A DNA stretch of 5,040 nt from Bacteroidia bacterium (GTDB taxonomy: Bacteria > Bacteroidota > Bacteroidia > Bacteroidales > Azobacteroidaceae), in contig BNTV01000202.1 of NCBI GenBank assembly GCA_025996865.1, forward strand, positions 1-5,040, in the 5' to 3' direction. This document shows, piece after piece, positions 1 to 3,898 of this stretch. The notes under the pieces were generated by a model. The model saw only the letters and a list, made by a program, of their open reading frames with translations, did not search any database and was not told the origin of the DNA. Position numbers and translations under genes: made by a program. Each line of letters begins with the position of its first letter. Within the stretch, counting starts at the first letter, position 1.

Positions 1-38
1 ATGGGCGCAGAATAATAACAATAAATTAATTTATAATT

Positions 39-368
39 ATGTACGATTACAATCAAGACTTTGTTCGCAAAGCAGCACGAATTTCAAGGGAATTAAGAAA
101 TTACCCATTCAGTAAACCGAAAAAAGTTATTATTGAGTTTAATAGAGCTCCAGACAAAGAGTCGTGGCTACTCTATAACGGAGTCACCTCTCGCACTTCG
201 GAGGAAAATTACTTCGATAAGTTAGACAGACTTCAAAATGAGAAGTTGCGTAAAGATTTAGTAAATTCAATTGACAGAACAAGAACTCGACTCGAAAACT
301 TGTTGGATGAGTATGATAAATTAGATCCAAAAGAAGACGAGTATATATTTGATGTCTATGTCGACTAA
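39..368 (+). CDS. Small charged protein, unknown function
   Basis: A 109-residue protein I do not recognise. The N-terminal half (residues 1-50) is mixed and basic, with a likely beta strand at KKVIIEF (about 28-34). The second half (about 55-100) is highly charged and probably helical, with a coiled-coil-like stretch rich in Lys, Glu, Asp and Arg. The tail is acidic. There is no signal peptide or membrane segment. The ATG at 39 is chosen because it lies in the AATTATG context shared by several starts in this window, and no earlier in-frame start is credible. It is the first complete gene of a rightward operon, and its stop (TAA, 366-368) lies inside the next gene. A role as a small phage accessory or DNA-associated protein is possible but not shown. 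Confidence 0.75.
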   Translation: MYDYNQDFVRKAARISRELRNYPFSKPKKVIIEFNRAPDKESWLLYNGVTSRTSEENYFDKLDRLQNEKLRKDLVNSIDRTRTRLENLLDEYDKLDPKEDEYIFDVYVD

Positions 369-549
369 TAAAAGCAATGGCTGTCTAAATTTATATGATG
401 GCCAGATTGAAGAGATAAAGGAGCTGCTGAGTGAAATCAACGGCTCTGTAAATCTCGCAGAAACAGATCGATCGAAATGGAGTGAAGAGTATAGGATAGC
501 ATACGAGTCTATCTTTGGTAAGAATAAATGTTCAAATAAAAAAGATTAA
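352..549 (+). CDS. Small protein, unknown function
   Basis: A protein of 65 residues from the ATG at 352, or 63 from the ATG at 358. A TTG at 349 is also in frame but less likely. It overlaps the end of the previous gene by 11-17 nt, which suggests translational coupling, and its stop is 2 nt before the next ATG. The sequence has a Ser/Asn-rich start, an amphipathic acidic helix (about DGQIEEIKELLSEI) and a Lys-rich tail with two Cys. The middle segment (SKWSEEYRIAYESIFGK) could be a second helix. I recognise no family. The tight packing on both sides is the main reason to accept it as a gene. Confidence 0.65.
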   Translation: MSMSTNKSNGCLNLYDGQIEEIKELLSEINGSVNLAETDRSKWSEEYRIAYESIFGKNKCSNKKD

Positions 550-551
550 AA

Positions 552-845
552 ATGGAAAAAGTAATGATTAGCCAGCCCATGCGTGGCAAGACTGAGGAGC
601 AAGTAAGAAGCGAACGCGCTACAGTGGTAGCAGAATTGACCGAAAAAGGGTACGAAGTAGTAGACACCGTATTCCCTGATTTCACCAACCAAGGAAATAT
701 ACCATTGAAGTATCTTGCTAAATCACTTGATTTTATAGCAGATATGGATTATGTGTACTTTATGGAAGGATGGCAGGACGCACGTGGTTGCAAGATCGAA
801 CATCAAGTTTGCGTTGATTACGGGATTAAAATACTAAAAGACTAA
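552..845 (+). CDS. DUF4406 family protein (nucleoside 2-deoxyribosyltransferase-like)
   Basis: A complete 97-residue protein matching the DUF4406 pattern. It begins with a strand and glycine-containing loop, ISQPMRGK (residues 6-13), followed by a helix (TEEQVRSERATVVAEL) and the strand GYEVVDTVF (33-41). Next come NQGNIPLKYLAKSLDFIADMD (46-66), strand YVYFMEGW (67-74), ARGCKIEHQVCVDYG (77-91) and a final strand. Family knowledge: the fold is related to nucleoside 2-deoxyribosyltransferases, with the conserved GW..ARG..IE block at the active-site side. Such genes are common in phages and prophages of gut Firmicutes and Bacteroidota, but the substrate is not established. A nucleotide-metabolism role in the cytoplasm is inference. 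The ATG is 2 nt after the preceding stop, with an A-rich leader and no Shine-Dalgarno. Confidence 0.85.
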   Translation: MEKVMISQPMRGKTEEQVRSERATVVAELTEKGYEVVDTVFPDFTNQGNIPLKYLAKSLDFIADMDYVYFMEGWQDARGCKIEHQVCVDYGIKILKD

Positions 846-850
846 TCTAT

Positions 851-1033
851 ATGTGTAGATGGAAAGATTACAAAAGCCAAAAGCCGCTTAAAGAGCGATA
901 CTGCGTTGGCAAAATATTAATGGAGAAAGGATATTTCGACTATTATATATTCAAATTAAACCATCAAAGCATCGCCTACGACTCCCACGGCACAGTTCAG
1001 GAGCCATTCGAGTGGAAATATGTCGCCCAATAA
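851..1033 (+). CDS. Small protein, unknown function
   Basis: A 60-residue basic protein starting 5 nt after the DUF4406 stop and overlapping the next gene by 14 nt (1020-1033). It is rich in Lys, Tyr and Trp. The outline (W.DY.SQKPLKERYCVG at residues 4-20, a middle strand, then PFEWKYV at the end) weakly recalls the short phage proteins of DUF551 type, which have a Trp near the start, a P..G.Y turn and a final aromatic motif. The match is too loose to name. There is no membrane segment. Its position in the close-packed rightward operon supports a real gene. Confidence 0.6.
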   Translation: MCRWKDYKSQKPLKERYCVGKILMEKGYFDYYIFKLNHQSIAYDSHGTVQEPFEWKYVAQ

Positions 1034-1712
1034 CAACCGAATAGACTCAGCATTTATGCCTAACGCAGCCTTACTAATAATACCACCATTGTTATTTGGT
1101 AGTGAGGCTGCCGAAAGGCTAAATATAAAGACCAATCCTCTTGCAGGCAAAGACGGCGTATTAAAAGATTCCGTGTGTGGAGTATTTATAAACTCAGCAG
1201 ATCAGCCAGATCGAACAGATAGAGTGTATATAGCTTTAAGGGCATATGAGCCATCTGATAGAGATTTAATGGTTGAGTTAACGGATAATAAGTATTACAT
1301 TACGCACTTTAGGACTTTTATCAGAAATATCGGCTACACTGTATTTGTATTTCATAAGACAGATAGAATAAGTAGAGTAATTGATACGCTTGAATCTAAG
1401 CCATTATCATGCTTACCGTTAGATGATATTGGTTTGATTAGGTGGTTTTGGAAAGACAGTCCTGGCAATGCGGATATTTTAGAGGAAGATAACCACGCTG
1501 GACTATTCTCAATGAGGTACGACTTTATGCCAAAAACAGGCTTGTATGAATTTAATTGGCTGAACAATTGGGTACCTGATAAAAAGTATTATAGTAGAAA
1601 GAAATGGATGTACGAAGTAAGAGATATAAATTATGGAAGGATTCAAGAAAATAGCCAATGTAGTGAACAAGATAGGGAGGCTTCGGAAGGACAGCAAGAA
1701 CCCGTTCTTTAA
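1020..1712 (+). CDS. Hypothetical protein, 230 residues, no recognised family
   Basis: The largest unrecognised gene in the window. The ATG at 1020 overlaps the upstream stop by 14 nt. A second ATG at 1056 (residue 13, MPNAALLIIPP) would give a 218-residue protein and avoid the overlap, so the start is uncertain. Residues 13-27 are hydrophobic but short, followed by SEAAERL, so this is not a convincing signal peptide. The middle (about 50-140) alternates strands and helices, for example RVYIALRAYEP, KYYITHFRTFI and YTVFVFHK, suggesting a compact alpha/beta domain. The C-terminal third is aromatic-rich (RWFW, YEFNWLNNWVPDKKYY). The last 26 residues, after YGRI, are polar, low in hydrophobics and encoded by DNA shared with the ERF gene. 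I can assign no function; its position suggests a role near recombination or replication. Confidence 0.75.
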   Translation: MSPNNNRIDSAFMPNAALLIIPPLLFGSEAAERLNIKTNPLAGKDGVLKDSVCGVFINSADQPDRTDRVYIALRAYEPSDRDLMVELTDNKYYITHFRTFIRNIGYTVFVFHKTDRISRVIDTLESKPLSCLPLDDIGLIRWFWKDSPGNADILEEDNHAGLFSMRYDFMPKTGLYEFNWLNNWVPDKKYYSRKKWMYEVRDINYGRIQENSQCSEQDREASEGQQEPVL

Positions 1713-2172
1713 AAGTCAATACCTGTCACTGAACGCTATATTAGACAACCTGATGCCTCTGTTAGAAGAGAATGGACTGCTCGTGGTGCAACCTATTATA
1801 GACGATAACCTAACCACATACGTAATTGACATTGATAGCGGAGAGACTCTGTTGAGATCTAACTTTAAGTTAACGAACCAAACAGATCCACAGAAACGCT
1901 TAGCTGAATGTTCGTATTATCGTAGAGGCGCATTACAGTCCATATTCTCGTTGAACATTATTGATGATGACGGCGAGAGTCTGGCTAATAGAAAAGAAGG
2001 AAAGCCTACCTTTAAGGCTGAGCCGGGAAAGCCTATCCTGGAAGATTTTAGTAAGATAGAGGCAGCGCTGCAAGGAGGATTTGTTATGGACTTAAATACA
2101 GTCCGGGCAAAGTATTCTGTAAGGCCAGAAGATCTGCCAAAGCTTGAGGCTTTAATCAAGAAATACAGTTAA
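1633..2172 (+). CDS. erf: ERF-family single-strand DNA annealing protein
   Basis: A 179-residue protein with a recognisable ERF domain in residues 4-118. KDSKNPFFKSQYLSLNAILDNLMPLLEENGLLVVQP (19-54) corresponds to the family's K..KNPFFKS.Y..L..I pattern. TTYVIDIDSGE (61-71) is the beta strand and turn, and DPQKRLAECSYYRRGALQSIF (85-105) followed by IIDDDGE is the Y.RR.AL...DDDG signature. Known role: Erf-like proteins (P22 Erf is the founder) bind and anneal single-stranded DNA in phage recombination and genome circularisation. Residues 119-179 form a linker and a small helical C-terminal region, shorter than in P22. The start at 1633 has the AATTATG context and gives the full domain, although it lies 80 nt inside the preceding gene. 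The stop is 2 nt before the sigma-like gene. Confidence 0.88.
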   Translation: MEGFKKIANVVNKIGRLRKDSKNPFFKSQYLSLNAILDNLMPLLEENGLLVVQPIIDDNLTTYVIDIDSGETLLRSNFKLTNQTDPQKRLAECSYYRRGALQSIFSLNIIDDDGESLANRKEGKPTFKAEPGKPILEDFSKIEAALQGGFVMDLNTVRAKYSVRPEDLPKLEALIKKYS

Positions 2173-2174
2173 TT

Positions 2175-2762
2175 ATGAGACGGCCTAAAATATCACCCGC
2201 AAAGTATGTTCCTGTCTTAGAGGTGCTTATGGATAGAGATCATAAAGATTGGAACAGACATTGGGCTGAACTTTTCAATATATTCTACCCGGTTTTATTC
2301 ACTTGGAATAGGATGAATAGGGCATTAGACAAATGGGATGTACAGGAAATAACTACACTGGCAATTGAGCGCGTCTACGCCAATTTGCATAAATATAATC
2401 CAGAAGAAGGAGAGAATTTAACATTCTTTTCATGGGTAAAGGTGGTTAATTTTAACGTACGGGCTGATTATTGCCGGTCTAAACTAAATAATGATTGTAT
2501 AGTCTATGACGAGAATATGATTGATAAGGATTATATAGCCGCTACTGACGACATGATTGACTACTCCATGAAAGTGAAGTTAATTGAGAAGGAAGTTCCG
2601 CGTGAATATGCAAGAGCATTTCTATTAACGAATGTACTTGGCATGTCACACGAGGAGGCTTGTAAGAAACTCAGCGTATCAAGCTCGACACTTAGACAAA
2701 GAGTACATCAAGCAAGAAAATATATTAAAAACAATTTAATTAAACATTTTGAATTATGTTAG
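2175..2762 (+). CDS. Sigma-70-family RNA polymerase sigma factor (small, ECF-like architecture)
   Basis: A 195-residue protein with the two-domain plan of small sigma factors. A region-2-like helical segment covers about residues 27-103, including DVQEITTLAIERVYANLHKYNPEEGENLTFFSWVK (55-89), the stretch equivalent to the core-binding and -10-recognising helices. After a linker rich in Asp (104-130), a region-4 helix-turn-helix covers about 143-188. This has MSHEEACKKLSVSSSTLRQRVHQARKYIK, the usual pattern of turn, recognition helix and basic tail. Its likely role is to redirect host RNA polymerase to phage promoters. The target promoters are not visible here. It starts with AATTATG 2 nt after ERF, ends with the only TAG stop among the calls, and overlaps the next gene by 7 nt (ATGTTAG). 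A sigma-like DNA-binding regulator without polymerase function is the alternative. Confidence 0.82.
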   Translation: MRRPKISPAKYVPVLEVLMDRDHKDWNRHWAELFNIFYPVLFTWNRMNRALDKWDVQEITTLAIERVYANLHKYNPEEGENLTFFSWVKVVNFNVRADYCRSKLNNDCIVYDENMIDKDYIAATDDMIDYSMKVKLIEKEVPREYARAFLLTNVLGMSHEEACKKLSVSSSTLRQRVHQARKYIKNNLIKHFELC

Positions 2763-3004
2763 AACAAGCACTGGTATTTTATAACCAAACAATTGCTGAA
2801 ATTGATGCATTGTACAGAGAATTGAGAAAAGATATATCGGCTAACTCGGCATCGTTAATCAATCTACTGACACTGAAAACTAATATCTTTGGCTTGATAG
2901 CTCGACTCGAGGAGGCTCGAATGAGCGCCATCAGCGAGACTCAAGGCGATATTAATGGAGGTGATGTAAATGGGGCAGAAGAAGCGGTATCTTCTCCCGA
3001 ATAA
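2756..3004 (+). CDS. Small helical/coiled-coil protein, unknown function
   Basis: An 82-residue protein whose start overlaps the sigma-gene stop (ATGTTAG), so translation is probably coupled. Residues 2-60 look like two long amphipathic helices: ALVFYNQTIAEIDALYRELRKDI, then SLINLLTLKTNIFGLIARLEEARM, with a short Ser/Asn break between. The final 22 residues are acidic, Gly-rich and likely disordered (GDINGGDVNGAEEAVSSPE). Helical hairpins of this size occur in phage terminase small subunits, anti-sigma factors and oligomerisation proteins, but no signature supports any of these. Coupling to the sigma gene makes a regulatory partner one testable idea. Two tandem TAA codons close the frame. The acidic tail is encoded by the same DNA as the start of a small frame at 2970. 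Confidence 0.65.
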   Translation: MLEQALVFYNQTIAEIDALYRELRKDISANSASLINLLTLKTNIFGLIARLEEARMSAISETQGDINGGDVNGAEEAVSSPE

Positions 3005-3050
3005 TAACAACGCAAATAAGGCCCTTTTTAGGCTCATACAGACACTCTAA
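2970..3050 (+). CDS. Possible 26-codon leader-type ORF
   Basis: A short frame with the best Shine-Dalgarno sequence in the window: GGAGG at 2957-2961, 8 nt before the ATG. It begins inside the preceding gene in another frame and encodes a basic peptide (MGQKKRYLLP, four Asn, then NKALFRLIQTL). It ends with TAA about 10 nt past the 5' arm of the long hairpin at 3017-3116, so a translating ribosome would unwind that arm. It may be a leader peptide, a tiny gene, or chance, since the GGAGG also encodes part of the acidic tail of the upstream protein. Confidence is low because the peptide matches nothing I recognise. Confidence 0.3.
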   Translation: MGQKKRYLLPNNNNANKALFRLIQTL

Positions 3051-3116
3051 TTAAAAGGATAGTCAGTTATCTACCTTTAAAGAGATATGCTGTGTATGGG
3101 CTTAAAAAGGGCCTTA
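3017..3116 (+). ncRNA. Long structured RNA hairpin element (24-bp basal stem)
   Basis: Bases 3017-3040 pair with 3093-3116 over 24 consecutive positions without a mismatch or bulge. Two pairs are G.U in the + strand RNA (3031 with 3102, 3034 with 3099); on the - strand these become C/A mismatches, so the structure belongs to the rightward transcript. The 52-nt loop can fold further: 3045-3048 with 3081-3084, 3051-3052 with 3079-3080, 3054-3058 with 3074-3078, and 3060-3062 with 3071-3073, with an 8-nt apical loop. The whole 100 nt makes one arm. No U-run follows, so it is not an ordinary terminator. It sits between two rightward genes and could be a processing site, attenuator, stability element or small RNA precursor. 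The structure is seen; the role is inferred. Confidence 0.6.
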
Positions 3117-3137
3117 ATTTACATTATATGGACTATT

Positions 3138-3344
3138 ATGGAGTATTATATAGACAATCATATAGGCGACTATAGTACAAGGTCGACTAAATTTCCATCA
3201 TGGAGTAAAACTTACGGCGTTAGAGCTGACTGGATTACATCATGTAGGGATATGAATCCTTGGAATAATAATATTATTCATTCAAGCAAGGAGAAGTGGG
3301 CTAAACACGTACAATCAGAATTAAAGAAATTTAGGGGAAATTAA
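3138..3344 (+). CDS. Small Trp-rich protein, unknown function
   Basis: A 68-residue protein from the ATG at 3138. The frame is open back to an ATG at 3087 (85 residues), but that start lies inside the loop of the long hairpin and would add a hydrophobic N-terminus (MLCMGLKRALIYIIWTI) encoded by the hairpin arm. The 3138 start has the context TATTATG and leaves the hairpin as untranslated leader, so I prefer it. The protein is polar with five Trp (SWSK, ADWITS, NPWNNN, KEKWAKH), a Tyr/Asp-rich start and a basic C-terminus (QSELKKFRGN). There are no transmembrane segments or recognised domain. Its TAA is 2 nt before the next ATG. If the longer form is right, the extra segment could act as a membrane anchor. 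Confidence 0.55.
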   Translation: MEYYIDNHIGDYSTRSTKFPSWSKTYGVRADWITSCRDMNPWNNNIIHSSKEKWAKHVQSELKKFRGN

Positions 3345-3346
3345 TT

Positions 3347-3619
3347 ATGAGAAAAGATATGAAAATAACCAAGGAGCAGACGCTCAAAGCAATAAAAAAA
3401 GCCCAACGTGATGTTGAGCTTGAATTCAGGCCGGGATTTATAAGTCACGACAGACCACATAAGAATAAAAAGAAGTACGATAGAAAACGAATGAAGTCTC
3501 ATCCTCAAAAAGGGTGGGACTTTTTTTTACCCGATTGCCATGGAATAGGTCACGTATGGGCAAAAAAAATAGGGCTATCCTCACGGACAACCCTATCACA
3601 GATTATTAACAAAAAATAA
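3347..3619 (+). CDS. Small basic protein with HKNKKKYDRKR motif; 3' half runs through terminators
   Basis: A 90-residue reading frame starting at an AATTATG context, 2 nt after the previous stop. Residues 1-50 resemble short basic proteins often seen in Bacteroidota phages and mobile elements: a helix (TKEQTLKAIKKAQRDVELE), then a basic segment with HKNKKKYDRKRMK (38-50). In my recollection those proteins usually end soon after this motif; function is unknown. Here the frame continues for 40 more residues, but residues 50-61 are encoded by a + strand terminator and about 74-84 by a - strand terminator. Transcripts ending at the first terminator would have no stop codon. The N-terminal half is probably a real gene. 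The tail may be genuine when read through, or may reflect loss of an earlier stop. Confidence 0.55.
   Translation: MRKDMKITKEQTLKAIKKAQRDVELEFRPGFISHDRPHKNKKKYDRKRMKSHPQKGWDFFLPDCHGIGHVWAKKIGLSSRTTLSQIINKK
3494..3528 (+). terminator. Intrinsic terminator of the rightward operon
   Basis: A 9-bp stem (3496-3504 with 3512-3520) and a 7-nt loop (TCAAAAA), followed directly by eight T at 3521-3528. AA at 3494-3495 can extend the stem into the first two T. Two pairs are U.G in the + strand RNA (3499 with 3517, 3502 with 3514) and would be mismatched on the - strand, so it is oriented rightward. It lies inside the 3347-3619 reading frame. Confidence 0.8.
3562..3596 (-). terminator. Intrinsic terminator for leftward transcripts
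   Basis: On the - strand there is a 12-bp stem (3585-3596 with 3569-3580) closed by the tetraloop GUGA, which fits the stable GNRA class. It is followed by seven U (3568 to 3562), or eight counting the last stem base. Two pairs are U.G or G.U only in the - strand RNA; on the + strand they would be C/A mismatches. It would end transcription from the large-protein gene and the micro-ORF at 3733-3807. Confidence 0.8.
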
Positions 3620-3662
3620 TTAAAATGCTAAATCACAAAAACAAAGAGCTTAAAAAATGTCA

Positions 3663-3692
3663 TAGACCGGCCACCGTTCAATGACCGGTCTA
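3663..3692. other. Perfect 8-bp GC-rich inverted repeat (possible terminator or operator)
   Basis: TAGACCGG at 3663-3670 is the exact reverse complement of CCGGTCTA at 3685-3692. Two more inner pairs are possible (3672 with 3683, 3673 with 3682). It is a GC-rich island in AT-rich noncoding DNA. On the - strand a run of six T begins about 5 nt past the stem. An alternative pairing (3659-3663 with 3681-3685) would place the run almost next to the stem, so it could be a first, weaker leftward terminator. A dyad operator is the alternative. Confidence 0.45.
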
Positions 3693-3732
3693 ACCCAATT
3701 TAAAAATTAAAAACATAGCATAATAAATTAGG

Positions 3733-3807
3733 TTACTCAGCCTCCATCTTCTCAGACATACTGAGCGGTTCAAAACTTCTGTTTTCACTTTTTGCCATTT
3801 TTGTCAT
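3733..3807 (-). CDS. Micro-ORF encoding a 24-residue peptide
   Basis: On the - strand an ATG at 3807 opens a 24-residue frame ending in TAA at 3735-3733; a second ATG at 3798 would give 21 residues. The peptide (MTKMAKSENRSFEPLSMSEK, then MEAE) is soluble and charged, ordinary in composition for a real protein. Homopolymers and stops fill the surrounding DNA in all other frames. It lies 91 nt downstream of the large-protein gene on the same strand and upstream of the leftward terminator, so it would be co-transcribed. I recognise no family. The leader is AT-rich (TATATTATATACA before the ATG) with no Shine-Dalgarno. It might be a late phage small protein; chance occurrence cannot be excluded. 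Confidence 0.4.
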   Translation of the reverse strand: MTKMAKSENRSFEPLSMSEKMEAE

Positions 3808-3898
3808 TGTATATAATATAAGAACGAATCTCGTGACTGTTTTGTTAGCGTAAATGTCAATTATTTTTAATTATTTAACAATTTTTAACATTTTACTA
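3808..3898. other. AT-rich noncoding gap
   Basis: These 91 nt lie between the large-protein gene and the micro-ORF, with no frame of useful length on either strand. They are mostly A/T runs. On the - strand a TTGACA (3860-3855) is present, but no -10-like hexamer lies 16-18 nt further on, and I see no TAnnTTTG box of the Bacteroidota type. I see no supported promoter here. Confidence 0.5.

Noticed and set aside
1..15. ATGGGCGCAGAATAA at the left edge as the 3' end of an upstream gene
   Set aside because: The stop at 13-15 could close an incoming gene, but only four codons are visible and another frame is open as well, so nothing can be concluded.
956..1150. Leftward open frame across the start of the 230-residue gene
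   Set aside because: It lies opposite two packed rightward genes and has no start context or recognisable sequence; it is a reverse-strand shadow.
2901..2935. GAGGAGG before an ATG inside the 2756-3004 gene as an internal start
   Set aside because: The purine run encodes the helix residues LEEARM in frame, and a start there would leave only a short acidic tail.
3017..3116. The long hairpin as an intrinsic terminator or as a DNA operator palindrome
   Set aside because: No U-run follows on either strand, the loop is 52 nt, and the two wobble pairs make it perfect only as + strand RNA.
3855..3860. TTGACA on the - strand as a promoter -35 box for the micro-ORF
   Set aside because: No -10-like hexamer at the right spacing, and TATATT further on is too close to the ATG and too far from TTGACA.
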